A DNA stretch of 64,000 nt. It comes from Toxorhynchites rutilus septentrionalis (taxonomy: Eukaryota > Arthropoda > Insecta > Diptera > Culicidae). The position numbers and the translations under genes are program-made. Positions 1-10,740 of this stretch are shown here, in pieces. Position 1 is the first letter of the stretch. Each line of letters starts with the position of its first letter. Location: NCBI RefSeq assembly GCF_029784135.1, contig NC_073744.1, positions 106,384,266 through 106,448,265 on the forward strand, read 5' to 3'. The notes below the pieces were generated by a model. That model was not told the DNA's origin. It saw nothing but the letters and a program-made list of their open reading frames with translations, and searched no databases.

Positions 1-1455
1 CTCAGAAGGAGAACCTATCTTCAGCTCAACAAAATCCCGATCCCTACAATGAGGACATTGAAAATACTAGGGGTTACTTTCGACAAGAAACTCAACTTCC
101 TATCACATTCCTAAAAGACCAAAATAGCCACCAGAAAGAAACTGAACATCATCAAGGCTATCGCAGGCAACCTAGCCTCTGGTCATAGAAAGACGCTGCT
201 AAATGTTGTAAATGTTTGGTTGGTCCCACAAATCCTGTACGGAATAGGCACCTTCAGCCGTGGAGGGGACAGGGTGTTAAACACCATTCAACCAATTTAC
301 AATAAAGCAATTCGGCTCGCAATTGGCGCTTTTCCCACCAGTCCTACTCTTGCTGTAATGGCAGAAAGTGGGCAACTTCCCTTCACCCACCTGGTAACAA
401 AAGCCATCACCAATAAAGCCATCCGTCACTTGTCACTCCCCGAAAACGACCACAATGTCCCATTAATACATAGGGCTAAAACATGGTTCAAAAATCTCAC
501 GAACAAAGATCTTCCCGATATATGTGAACGTTCATCTGCGACGGGAAGAAATTGGAACGTCAAACCGCCGAACATTAACCTTGAACTTCTCAAGGCAGTT
601 CGGGCGGGAGACCCTTCTCCAAAAGTCAAAGCCTGCTTCAATAACCTCGTTGCATCCAATTTTCAAATCAACCACCAGGTATACACAGATGGTTCAGTCA
701 GTGCCGATGGAGTTGGATGTGGAATCTTTGAGAGTAGATACACTGGTAGCTTTTCTCTTCCACCGCAATGCTCCATCTTCAGTGCGGAAGCTTTCGCCCT
801 TTTAATAGCTACCCAAGAATGCACCCATGAGTTTCTTCCTACCACAATATTCTCAGACTCAGCTAGCTGTCTCCACGATCTTCTAAGTGGAAACAGCAAA
901 CACCCATGGATTAAGCAAACAGAAGAGGCTGCTTCAAATAAAAACATCTCCTTCTGCTGGGTTCCTGGTCACTCAGGAATCCGCGGAAACACAGCCGCCG
1001 ACATACTGGCCGGCAAGGGCAGCAAAATAGATCCCCCAGACATGCCCTGTCCTCCATCTGACATTGTCCGCTGGGTAAAACAGCAAGTCCGTGAAAGCTG
1101 GGACATAGGCTGGATAAACAGCCGTCCCACTCATCTTCATAAAATTAAAAATTCCACTCTCCCTTGGGATGACCGCCTCAATAGTAGGGAAAGGCAAGTC
1201 CTTACCCGTCTTCGAATTGGGCACACTAACTTCACCCACTCACACTTGTTCTGCAGAGCCGAAAAACCCCAATGTGCTTGCAACGAAGCTCCGGTTTCCG
1301 TTAGCCATCTTTTACTTGAATGTCAACATACCAAAGATGCTCGAGTCCGACACAACATAGGTCAGAGTCTCCGAGATATCCTCAGTAGAGACGAGACCCA
1401 AGAAACCAATTTAATTGCGTTTCTGAAAGAAACCGACTTCTTTGGTAAAATCTAA
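1..1455 (+). pseudogene. I-clade LINE ORF2, C-terminal part (RT thumb, RNase H)
   Basis: This is the 3' part of a non-LTR retrotransposon polyprotein, cut by the window edge. One frame runs from base 1 to the stop at 1453-1455, broken once by a TAA at 112-114. The first ~150 codons look like the end of the RT and thumb region (ILGVTFDKKLNF). An RNase H domain follows: YTDGSVSADGVGCG (first Asp), AEAFALL (Glu), FSDSASC (second Asp) and WVPGHSGIRGNTAAD (His and last Asp). The end has the CAC..SHLLLEC Cys/His motif seen near the C-terminus of I-like LINEs. RNase H plus this tail point to the I superclade (I, LOA or Jockey-like elements with RNase H). It is decayed because of the stop and the missing 5' part. 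Confidence 0.85.
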
Positions 1456-2039
1456 ACCGAAATACTAAATACCTTGGAAATTGCTTATTAAAGTTCGCCA
1501 CTTCACAGTCATGTATGCGTGTTTATGTGTGTATACACATGTATGTACGGGTCGGAAGGAAGGTTTTCATACATGTATATACACGCATTCAATAATAATA
1601 AATAACAAATAATATAATATATACTTTCATCCCCACATCTATCTTCTATCCATTACATTATACTTTAATCAACTTCCTATTCCTACAGCCACACTCACCA
1701 AGGAGGATAAATTCATTAAATAAACCTCTCCATTTTTCAGCTATACTATATGCCATTAAATTCAAAACCACTATATTTTATTATCTATTCAAACTGTATT
1801 TCATTTCATTTCACCCCACCCCACACCCACTCCTCCCCTCTTTCCTTCCCATACCACTCCCACCCCCTCCCACTCCACTAATCCCACCCAAATCCTTTCC
1901 ACTCCTTTCCTTCCTATCCTCTTGAGAAGGGCCTTTTTGTTTTTTGGCTTTGGAACACGCCTAAGCCTGGGTCACTTGTGCTTCGTTACTGCTTTGGTCC
2001 TCGGATCAGTAAATTTTTACTTTTCTTTACAGCATATAT
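1456..2039 (+). other. LINE 3' UTR and low-complexity DNA, no gene
   Basis: There is no credible reading frame here. It follows the LINE stop directly and contains AT-rich (AATAAT)n-like sequence around 1590-1620 and a C/T-rich stretch at 1800-1925. It is probably the LINE 3' UTR and ends near the start of the histone-related unit. I could not place the exact end or a target-site duplication. Confidence 0.45.
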
Positions 2040-2294
2040 TAAATATCTTATGAAGCATAGGATCCCTTCCTACCTTCTTCTTTAACCGAGAGTCGAGCGG
2101 ACAGGTCTGATGAGTGATTTTGTTTGGTTTCCCTTTCGCCAGTCCTCTCTGGGCTGGTTTTATTGTGGCTCTTCACTGGGCTAGAGGCGAATGAACTGCA
2201 AAGTTTAAAGCCTCTTAAAAACAAAGAAACAAACAAACAAAAACACATTCATTACGATTTATTCGCTCGTTGGATTCACATGCAGACTAAAAAG

Positions 2295-2314
2295 GGTCCT
2301 TTTCAGGATCACAA
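2295..2314 (+). promoter_or_regulatory. Histone mRNA 3' stem-loop
   Basis: GGTCCT-TTTC-AGGATC followed by ACA forms a 6 bp stem (one G-T pair) with a TTTC loop and an A-rich 3' flank. This is the layout of the replication-dependent histone mRNA 3' end bound by SLBP. No recognisable histone coding sequence remains directly upstream on this strand. Confidence 0.7.
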
Positions 2315-2903
2315 AATTATCTTCAATCTAAAGAGTTTATTGCTTTGTTATCACTCGATATCCCCATCTTGTTCGGCTAAACCTTCCTGTTTAGCGATTT
2401 GTTGCCACTCGCCACAGCTTTCACAGTTGGAAAATTTCTTCCCATCCAGCTTTGTGACATGTTGTACAGTAAATTATATTTAATGCGACGTGCCGAAGCA
2501 CCACTCAGTGTCACATTGGAGGCGATTTTAACCTGTAATTGAACATTTGCGATGACAGTGGTACAGTGTCGACTTTCAATGTGGGGTCATAATTTGGATC
2601 TCTATGTTTACAAAAATGTCCAACTAAATAAGTCGCATTACATGTCCGTCCAATTAGCTAAATGTCGAACTAATTGTAAATTACTGTACTTTCAATCTGG
2701 AAACAATTTAAGAATTGGTGAAAATAGAATAATCAGGAAAGTCCCCAACTATCAATAAGCTCAGAACAACTGCCAAATTCACATACTCATCAGATCCTGA
2801 CAAACAAATTATGAAAAAATCAATTTGTGTTTTATTATTATTTTGGATAATGTTTTAGAAAGCATTGAACTGTATTTCCTAAACTCTTTTTTGGAAGGTT
2901 TAA

Positions 2904-3302
2904 TGGCCCTGAAAAGCGCCTTGTTTTATGGAATGATTCCAATTTAGAAAACTTAGTACTCGTGGTTTTGAAAAAAAACCATTTCGAACGCCCTCGATGC
3001 CTGCCTTGTTCTGGATTTGCCACCAAAGCAGTTTGTATAAAGAACAAACTTTTTTCTTCTGCTACCTGATGCCGTTTTGCGATTGCATTTGCCACTCGCC
3101 ACTCGCTGCAACTGCCTGTTGTCTCGATGTCCATCGAACCGAATGTGTTCTGTTCCGAATGCGGGTTTTCTTATCGTCGCGAGCAGCTTTGCCGGCTAAC
3201 TCGATCACTTCGGCGGCCGAAACTATATAACTCCAGATCAACACGGTTCGAGCGGGATTTTGCCTTTCCCTTCACTTTTCCTCCTTTACCATGTCCAGAC
3301 AT
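2904..3302 (-). pseudogene. Histone H2A pseudogene 1
   Basis: The ATG (3302-3300) opens MSGHGKGGKVKGKAK, a near match to the H2A N-terminus. The sequence then jumps to a region matching the H2A segment AAEVIELAGKAARDDKKTRI; about 30 codons of the histone fold are deleted. After KKTRI the reading degenerates and does not follow H2A. A histone-type stem-loop with one stem mismatch (GGCGCT-TTTC-AGGGCC) lies at 2919-2904. Intact H2A is about 125 residues, so this copy cannot make the protein. Upstream on the same strand (3303-3480) is a promoter-like stretch. Confidence 0.8.
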
Positions 3303-4299
3303 GGCTGCTTGGGTTGGTTTGTTGATGTGTTGTGATGCGAACCGATGTGGTGTACGGTTTGAATGAGAATGATCGTTACGGCAGCGGAGCGGGGATTTTT
3401 AAGCTGACTGGCTGGCTCGAGAATTACGCATGTGTGAGACTGCGACCAATGTTTCGTTCATTTTTTTTTCTTTTTCCTTTCCAATAGTGCTTCATTCTAT
3501 TTCGCTGCTGCTCTGGTTGCCCGTTTTGGTCGGTACGATTTGAGGAGCACAAAATAGACCAATCAAAAATGGGCACAAAGTGCATTTTGACAATGCTTGA
3601 TATTTCACAATTATTCAATTATTTATCTCAAGAAAAATGAAATGTTATTCGTTATGATAGATGCGTAGATATATTTCCTATCAATTGATGCAAACACCTT
3701 TGCGATCTATTGAGAAATGCTCGAGATATAAGCGTTTCAAATCTTGCATTTTTTCCTACTTGTTCAGTGCCTAGATTTCCATTTCACCCCCTATATCTTC
3801 CGGTTAGACGTAGTCCTACGTCAAAAAAGAGAAACATAATATGGTCTCTATATGTTCAACATAAATATTCAATATTTGTTTCTTAAAAAACTATTTACAT
3901 TTTTCTTTATTCTTTCATTTTCCTTTAATCTTTGAATCTCTAACCAAAAGCTCCACTACACTATCGCTTCCTTATTCGGCTCTTCAAAGCTATTTAAACT
4001 TCACTACTAAAAATCTTCATTCATCATTACTAAATTTTCCAGGTACTTCCACCACTTAATCCTCAATCGTGCTTTGTCCGGTGCTCCATCTTCATCTTCT
4101 CACTTTCATTCCTATAGGTTAATATGATGGGTGGGTGGGGTATATATATGCGTGTGTGCTATTCATTCAATATTTGTAATCACAACCAGCGGAAAAATTA
4201 GCGTCGCTGGGACCTAGGGATTTTGGGTATCTTACTTCAATCAAATCAACACGTACGTGGAAAATCTCATATTCTCTATATGATCATATATATTTCATA

Positions 4300-4375
4300 A
4301 TTGAGATTCGAACCGGCTACCCTCAACCTGGCAGACCGGACGACTAACTCGCTCGGCTACGATCGCTACTCATAG
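4300..4375 (-). ncRNA. tRNA-like module (SINE-type pol III promoter), copy A
   Basis: On the minus strand TAGCCGAGCGAG (4359-4348) fits a tRNA A box and GGTTCGAATCTC (4314-4303) fits a B box. The ~34 bp spacing fits a tRNA with a long variable arm (Leu/Ser type). It has no acceptor-stem pairing that I can see, so it is more likely a SINE head than a functional tRNA. Confidence 0.55.
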
Positions 4376-4746
4376 GTTTTCACGACCGTACCGGCACTAA
4401 TTTCGACATGCGCATGGAATTAGTAAAGTTTCGTTTGTTACTCACGACCTTTTTGAGTTCGCTGTCCAATACAACTTTGGATGTTGCTTATGCCGCTTAG
4501 ATCAGCGGGGCCTCCTCCCGCTTGTCGATGGTGCCGTTGCAGAGATTAGCGGGGTTTCTTCCCGCTTGACGTGGATGTTGCTGCTGCACGGATCAGCGGA
4601 ACTCCTCCACTTTCGTCGGTCGTCGTCGCTTTTGCTGCTTCCTGCCAGCGCTTCGCGCTCTTCAGCTCGTGGTTTGCTGGTACCTTCTCGCTGCACCGTG
4701 GGGTCTGGAACGGCTCTAGCTGTTGAACGGTGTGTCGGAATCGCAA

Positions 4747-4828
4747 CTGTCAAACGGAAAATATATGTTTCCACCCACGTGGAATGTCAGCACACATGGC
4801 ACCCATGGATATAACAAGCACAGATTAC
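4747..4828 (-). other. Putative 82 bp GT-AG intron, absent from copy C
   Basis: On the minus strand the segment starts GTAATCTGTG after ...CCCAG and ends CCGTTTGACAG before TTGCG. Copy C joins CCCAG directly to TTGCG at 8135/8134. The exact CAG/CAG exchange is also compatible with a 3 bp microhomology deletion, but the consensus splice sites and the second identical case favour splicing. Confidence 0.65.
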
Positions 4829-4898
4829 CTGGGATTTTACCACGCTTCGCACGATAACACTCCTACTCTTTCTACCTTTTGAGCCACTACTTTTAAAT

Positions 4899-4976
4899 CT
4901 AGGAAAAAATAAATTGAAATTTCCAGAAAAAAGAACCCTAAAACTGGCTTGCTCGGAATAACCGCGACTCACTAAC
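4899..4976 (-). other. Putative 78 bp GT-AG intron, absent from copy C
   Basis: On the minus strand it starts GTTAGTGAGTC after TTAG and ends with a pyrimidine-rich tract and TTTTTTCCTAG before ATTTAAAAG. Copy C joins the flanks at 8205/8204. The length and 3' polypyrimidine tract are typical of short dipteran introns. Confidence 0.7.
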
Positions 4977-6413
4977 CTAAGCTAACACACCGAGGCTCTT
5001 GGGAAAGTCCGCCAGTCCAGCCTCTTCCACGATCCAGGACAAAGTGACCGATTAGAATTTCTAAATCCTCAGATCAACCAGGCGCGAGATCAATTTTGTC
5101 TCAGTTATGTAATTGCCACAAAAGTGCGCAAGTACATAACATTTCTAAAGTCGATTATCGTGGGCAACAATTGCCTCAATCATTAAGGCCATCCACCTTT
5201 AATCCCAAGTGCCTGATTTTGCCGGACCTTCCGTCCAACCCATATTTGGGCACAAAGCACCTGCTCTTTTGCAGAGTCTCAAACCAAAAACAGGAACAGC
5301 TCTTTCACTCCCCCTTTGGGTGAGGATGCAGCTCAACGTTTCCACAAAAGACATGTTCCAAAACAAAGAAGAAAATACTGAGTGCCGCGTCGCTAGAATG
5401 GAATGATTTTTGTCATCCCAGTTCTATCGACGTCTGAGCACTCAGTGGAACCCTACAAATGCTTCTTGTGGAAAGTTGCCCAAAAGAAACAGATCCAAAG
5501 CTTTGCAGAATCAAGGGGCCGGCATATCTGAATTTGTGTACCATGCTACAGAATTCTGCAAAGCTTTGGATCTGTTTCTTTTGGGCAACTTTCCACAAGA
5601 AGCATTTGTAGGGTTCCACTGAGTGCTCAGACGTCGATAGAACTGGGATGACAAAAATCATTCCATTCTAGCGACGCGGCACTCAGTATTTTCTTCTTTG
5701 TTTTGGAACATGTCTTTTGTGGAAACGTTGAGCTGCATCCTCACCCAAAGGGGGAGTGAAAGAGCTGTTCCTGTTTTTGGTTTGAGACTCTGCAAAAGAG
5801 CAGGTGCTTTGTGCCCAAATATGGGTTGGACGGAAGGTCCGGCAAAATCAGGCACTTGGGATTAAAGGTGGATGGCCTTAATGATTGAGGCAATTGTTGC
5901 CCACGATAATCGACTTTAGAAATGTTATGTACTTGCGCACTTTTGTGGCAATTACATAACTGAGACAAAATTGATCTCGCGCCTGGTTGATCTGAGGATT
6001 TAGAAATTCTAATCGGTCACTTTGTCCTGGATCGTGGAAGAGGCTGGACTGGCGGACTTTCCCAAGAGCCTCGGTGTGCTAGCTTAGGTTAGTGAGTCGC
6101 GGTTATTCCGAGCAAGCCAGTTTTAGGGTTCTTTTTTCTGGAAATTTCAATTTATTTTTTCCTAGATTTAAAAGTAGTGGCTCAAAAGGTAGAAAGAGTA
6201 GGAGTGTTATCGTGCGAAGCGTGGTAAAATCCCAGGTAATCTGTGCTTGTTATATCCATGGGTGCCATGTGTGCTGACATTCCACGTGGGTGGAAACATA
6301 TATTTTCCGTTTGACAGTTGCGATTCCGACACACCGTTCAACAGCTAGAGCCGTTCCAGACCCCACGGTGCAGCGAGAAGGTACCAGCAAACCACGAGCT
6401 GAAGAGCGCGAAG

Positions 6414-7067
6414 CTGGTTTCCCAAGCGTGAAGGGAAAACGTGGATTGTTTGAGTTACTGCCTGTGATGATAAAGCAGGCAGATTGAGATCTACTTTATC
6501 AGTCTGAGGTCGATTGTTGCGAGCAACAATTACCACAGCAATCAGTTCGTTTCCCAACGTGCCTGGGACGGTCGAACTTGAAACTTCTCTTGTTTGGGGG
6601 TTCAAAGAAAAAACCTGCCCTTTGGCAGAGTCTTAGCTGGGCACCGAAACAGTGGTGAACGGTCTCCTTCGGGAGTGGCGCTTAAGCCGTTCACTAGCAC
6701 CTCCCCCATTCATTCATACCCGACCGTCTCGGGTTACCGAGACGTAACCCGAGACGGTCGGGTATGAATGAATGGGGGAGGTACTAGTGAACGGCTTAAG
6801 CGCCACTCCCGAAGGAGACCGTTCACCACTGTTTCGGTGCCCAGCTGAGACTCTGCCAAAGGGCAGGTTTTTTCTTTGAACCCCCAAACAAGAGAAGTTT
6901 CAAGTTCGACCGTCCCAGGCACGTTGGGAAACGAACTGATTGCTGTGGTAATTGTTGCTCGCAACAATCGACCTCAGACTGATAAAGTAGATCTCAATCT
7001 GCCTGCTTTATCATCACAGGCAGTAACTCAAACAATCCACGTTTTCCCTTCACGCTTGGGAAACCAG
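6414..7067. repeat. Hairpin 2, fold-back element with 323 bp arms
   Basis: The arms 6414-6736 and 6745-7067 are near-perfect inverted repeats around an 8 bp loop (CCGAGACG). Outer ends read CTGGTTTCCCAAGCG and its complement. The element starts exactly where the right arm of hairpin 1 stops. Its arms share short motifs with the hairpin 1 arms, such as GACTCTGC...GCAGGT and GCAACAATT, so the two may be diverged members of one family. No transposase is encoded. Confidence 0.8.
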
Positions 7068-7216
7068 AACCAACCAAAAAAATCAACAAAGAATAACCAA
7101 CGGGGAAAGCAAGGCTGACTAATTGGGACCTCGTCACAAAACCAGTTTTAGAACTCTATTGTCCGCGAAACCGACAAAAAAAAGCTAAAGGAGACTTCTA
7201 ACTAAACAAAAAAAAA

Positions 7217-8778
7217 GAGAAACATAATATGGTCTCTATATGTTCAACATAAATATTCAATATTTGTTTCTTAAAAAACTATTTACATTTTTCTTTATTC
7301 TTTCATTTTCCTTTAATCTTTGAATCTCTAACCAAAAGCTCCACTACACTATCGCTTCCTTATTCGGCTCTTCAAAGCTATTTAAACTTCACTACTAAAA
7401 ATCTTCATTCATCATTACTAAATTTTCCAGGTACTTCCACCACTTAATCCTCAATCGTGCTTTGTCCGGTGCACCATCTTCATCTTCTCACTTTCATTCC
7501 TATAGGTTAATATGATGGGTGGGTGGGGTATATATATGCGTGTGTGCTATTCATTCAATATTTGTAATCACAACCAGCGGAAAAATTAGCGTCGCTGGGA
7601 CCTAGGGATTTTGGGTATCTTACTTCAATCAAATCAACACGTACGTGGAAAATCTCATATTCTCTATATGATCATATATATTTCATAATTGAGATTCGAA
7701 CCGGCTACCCTCAACCTGGCAGACCGGACGACTAACTCGCTCGGCTACGATCGCTACTCATAGGTTTTCACGACCGTACCGGCACTAATTTCGACATGCG
7801 CATGGAATTAGTAAAGTTTCGTTTGTTACTCACGACCTTTTTGAGTTCGCTGTCCAATACAACTTTGGATGTTGCTTATGCCGCTTAGATCAGCGGGGCC
7901 TCCTCCCGCTTGTCGATGGTGCCGTTGCAGAGATTAGCGGGGTTTCTTCCCGCTTGACGTGGATGTTGCTGCTGCACGGATCAGCGGAACTCCTCCACTT
8001 TCGTCGGTCGTCGTCGCTTTTGCTGCTTCCTGCCAGCGCTTCGCGCTCTTCAGCTCGTGGTTTGCTGGTACCTTCTCGCTGCACCGTGGGGTCTGGAACG
8101 GCTCTAGCTGTTGAACGGTGTGTCGGAATCGCAACTGGGATTTTACCACGCTTCGCACGATAACACTCCTACTCTTTCTACCTTTTGAGCCACTACTTTT
8201 AAATCTAAGCTAACACACCGAGGCTCTTGGGAAAGTCCGCCAGTCCAGCCTCTTCCACGATCCAGGACAAAGTGACCGATTAGAATTTCTAAATCCTCAG
8301 ATCAACCAGGCGCGAGATCAATTTTGTCTCAGTTATGTAATTGCCACAAAAGTGCGCAAGTACATAACATTTCTAAAGTCGATTATCGTGGGCAACAATT
8401 GCCTCAATCATTAAGGCCATCCACCTTTAATCCCAAGTGCCTGATTTTGCCGGACCTTCCGTCCAACCCATATTTGGGCACAAAGCACCTGCTCTTTTGC
8501 AGAGTCTCAAACCAAAAACAGGAACAGCTCTTTCACTCCCCCTTTGGGTGAGGATGCAGCTCAACGTTTCCACAAAAGACATGTTCCAAAACAAAGAAGA
8601 AAATACTGAGTGCCGCGTCGCTAGAATGGAATGATTTTTGTCATCCCAGTTCTATCGACGTCTGAGCACTCAGTGGAACCCTACAAATGCTTCTTGTGGA
8701 AAGTTGCCCAAAAGAAACAGATCCAAAGCTTTGCAGAATCAAGGGGCCGGCATATCTGAATTTGTGTACCATGCTACA
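7217..8778 (-). repeat. Repeat block copy C (intron-less copy of block A)
   Basis: This is colinear with 3829-5550 except for the clean absence of the two intron-like segments; the junctions are 8134/8135 and 8204/8205. It looks like a DNA copy of a spliced minus-strand RNA. Neither end shows an obvious poly(A) tail in the minus-strand sense; the 7208-7216 end is an A-run on the plus strand, which would be poly(T) in the transcript. It includes a second tRNA-like module (7688-7763). Confidence 0.75.
7688..7763 (-). ncRNA. tRNA-like module, copy C
   Basis: This is the same A-box and B-box arrangement as 4300-4375, 3388 bp downstream. It is likely a SINE head rather than a working tRNA gene. 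Confidence 0.5.
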
Positions 8779-8795
8779 TCATTCCCCACTAGATT

Positions 8796-8850
8796 TTCGA
8801 AAATTTGATTGGTTCAAAACAAGTATTTTGAAACCAATCAAATTTTCGAA
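8796..8850. repeat. Short perfect hairpin
   Basis: TTCGAAAATTTGATTGGTT at 8796-8814 and its reverse complement (about 8832-8850) flank a short loop. It sits just beyond the end of repeat copy C and may be a palindromic remnant. 8851-9118 shows no recognisable feature. Confidence 0.6.
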
Positions 8851-9118
8851 GGTTTCTGAGTTGTCAAACTTCACAAAACTAATCGCTATTTTCGGGGTCA
8901 TATGTGTTCATCGTCAAAAAAAAAAATCGACTCCACCTCTATTTGCAGAGAGGAACAGTAGTTCTCTCTGTTACTGATCATCAACGTTTTTCAACTCCGG
9001 TCTCCAGCAAAAATCAGAAAAGTTCTGTTCAGTTTGACCTCTCAACCTTCGTAAAAAAATACTCATCAGTCTAAGAGAAAAGAAAACAAGAAGAAAAACT
9101 AACCCTGAACCACAGACA

Positions 9119-9603
9119 ATCGTTGTGGATTGACAATCGCATTCACACTTTATTTTAAAAAAAATACATAACTCAACGTCATACTAAACTGGACACACTA
9201 TCTTTAACCTCTGATTTATGTTCAGATAACAAAGATAGGGCCTCTAAATTTAACCTCACTATCCACCCATGTGGAAACTAACCGAGGATTCACGATACAT
9301 TCCACCTCAAACTGTTTCGAGTAATCGGAACTATCACTTATCATCTTAACTAAAAGGGTCTGCTAACGTCTGCAGAAATTACCCCGGATAAATCCAGGAA
9401 AATATTTCTGTTTCCGCTAACTCATATTTCGCTGAATAATCCTGTTCGTCATAACATCGAACAACGAAATATCCAACCTTCAACTACATAATTCACAAAA
9501 ATAGATTGTTCAACATTCGAACACTCCTCGCACTCTACGCAAGTCGGTTAATCTATTTTTGTATCACTCATACACACTCACGCTATTGTCAATCCAACGA
9601 ATC
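9119..9603. mobile_element. MITE-like element with ~17 bp imperfect TIRs
   Basis: The left end TCGTTGTGGATTGACAAT (about 9121-9138) matches the reverse complement of the right end ATTGTCAATCCAACGA (9586-9601), apart from one or two bases. The ~480 bp interior is non-coding. A clear target duplication was not found, so the superfamily is unknown. Confidence 0.45.
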
Positions 9604-9794
9604 TACAGTCGATAATCTATGAACAACTCTGACCGTTTTGTTTGTATTGGGTTCAGTTTGTTTTGAAACGCGAGGAAGTTCGGTGTTGTCGAAGGTGTTC
9701 AGTGTTACGGTGTCAATTTTATCGGATGAAAGGAAGTATTTCGTTCCAATAACATGTTGTTATTGTAAAAGTTTAATTTGTTTTCAGGTACAAC

Positions 9795-9914
9795 ATGCCA
9801 GCTTTAACCGGGGGAGCCCTAGGATCAGGATCAGGACCAGGATTTGGAAAAGGAATACGGGAAAAGGTCAACGCCAGCAACATAACAAAATGCCAAGATG
9901 GCGATGAGATGTAG
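9795..9914 (+). CDS. Small Gly-rich ORF (39 codons) after a splice-acceptor-like site
   Basis: The ATG at 9795 opens MPALTGGALGSGSGPGFG and stops at 9912-9914. It lies 8 bp after a pyrimidine-rich AATTTGTTTTCAG, which would serve as a 3' splice site, so it could be the coding start of a second exon. There is no homology that I recognise. It may equally be chance coding in the 3' flank of the minus-strand gypsy element. 9604-9794 has no other feature. Confidence 0.2.
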   Translation: MPALTGGALGSGSGPGFGKGIREKVNASNITKCQDGDEM

Positions 9915-10740
9915 GACGAAAAAAGAAATGGAACGGGAATAGGAAAAGGATAAAAAAAAAGAAATCTGAACTGCATGACCGACAGCACACGACGGTTCTC
10001 TTCGCATAGAGGGATCAACCTTTGCTAAGTATCCAAAATAGTTTACTTACTAATTCTCAAATTAATTTTATTCTTCAGTTTTAGGTTCAAAAACGAAATG
10101 GAAAAAAATAGAATTTAAAAAGAAGCAAAAAAGTATATATATGAAAAAAGGTGAATATTAATTCGAACAAAAATTTTTTACTAATTCTAGTTTAAGACTA
10201 ATATAGTACTTAAGACTAGGGAATTCAGGTCCTTAATAAACTAACTAAAATAACTATATACAAATTTTATCTACATCGGAAAACTGTTGTGTTTCCGTTC
10301 AATGACCCTTTTTCGAATTTTTCTCGGGATCGTCCTCTTGAGTGGTCCTTTTTCTGAAGGATTTGACAGCTCTTCTGAAAGTTCTCCCAACCAGCATAGT
10401 TCATGCTTTCTTTGACTGAGAGTTTTTCCGATTGCTCGCTGTTTTTCACGACATTCACTACTTCCATTCAGCAAGTCATCGCTGGGCTCGCTTTACGATT
10501 CATGGTCACGCCATTACTATTCACAGGTCATAGCCCTGGCTCCTTCTAATTATTCGTGGAAATCGCAACTAAAAAGCTTCAAAGAACAATCTTCAAAACT
10601 CGCAACCAAAGTCAGCACTTTCCATAACTGGTTTTGAAAACCCAGGCGGAATGTCGCTGTCTAAAGATATTTCCCCGAAGGTGTTTTTTCTCATCGTAAT
10701 CTTCTGGTTCCTCACTAGGAGTGACATAGCTTTACCAATG
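9915..10740. other. 3' flank of the gypsy element, no LTR recognised
   Basis: This is AT-rich DNA between the pol stop (10741) and the small ORF. I looked for a repeat of this stretch beyond 18588 that would define LTRs and did not see one. The element may have lost its LTRs or carry diverged ones. Confidence 0.3.

Larger units (their letters stand above)
2040..3822 (-). mobile_element. H2A-type histone-derived unit, copy 1 (5' end at 3822, other end truncated)
   Basis: Read on the minus strand from 3822, the unit opens with GACGTAGGACTACGTC and then TAACCGGAAGATATAG. A histone-like promoter region and an H2A pseudogene (3302-2904) follow, then an oppositely oriented remnant that keeps its own histone stem-loop (2295-2314, plus). 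It is an inverted copy of 19259-20640; for example, 3424-3618 and 19463-19657 encode nearly the same peptide on opposite strands. The distal end is lost where the LINE at 1-2039 lies. A T-run (plus-strand A-run) borders the 3822 end, as in the other copies. Confidence 0.7.
3829..5550 (-). repeat. Repeat block copy A (intron-containing)
   Basis: This block recurs as a direct repeat at 7217-8778. The offset is 3388 up to 4746, then 3306, then 3228, because copy A has two extra segments, 4747-4828 (82 bp) and 4899-4976 (78 bp). On the minus strand both extra segments begin GT and end AG, and both are absent from the other copy. The minus strand would therefore be the sense strand: exon 1 (5550-4977), exon 2 (4898-4829), exon 3 (4746-3829). 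Exon 3 includes a tRNA-like pol III promoter module (4300-4375). No long protein is conserved, so a non-coding or short-ORF transcript is possible. Confidence 0.7.
4650..6415. repeat. Large hairpin 1 (two ~862 bp arms, 41 bp loop)
   Basis: The left arm 4650-5511 is almost perfectly complementary to the right arm 5553-6415; the loop is 5512-5552. Both arms keep the two intron-like segments. The arms carry the same sequence pointing outward from the centre, so a transcript across the region would fold into a long double-stranded RNA. The left arm is the 5' part of repeat copy A. The right arm ends where hairpin 2 begins. Confidence 0.85.

Noticed and set aside
4300..4375. Functional tRNA gene
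   Set aside because: A and B boxes fit, but no acceptor stem or clear anticodon stem could be formed; better as a SINE head.
4502..4774. 90-residue Arg/Ser-rich frame (METYIFRLTVAIP...)
   Set aside because: It starts inside the putative intron and is lost in the spliced copy; there is no family resemblance.
5096..5406. 75- and 65-residue frames repeated three times
   Set aside because: They occur in every copy of the repeat, on the strand opposite to the inferred transcript, and overlap each other in two frames.
8204..8300. 18S rRNA 5' end, from the phrase GCCTGGTTGATCTG on the minus strand
   Set aside because: The match is about a dozen bases and the following sequence does not continue as rRNA.
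9119..9603. Solo LTR of the gypsy element
   Set aside because: The ends are inverted repeats, lack TG...CA, and no second copy lies beyond gag.
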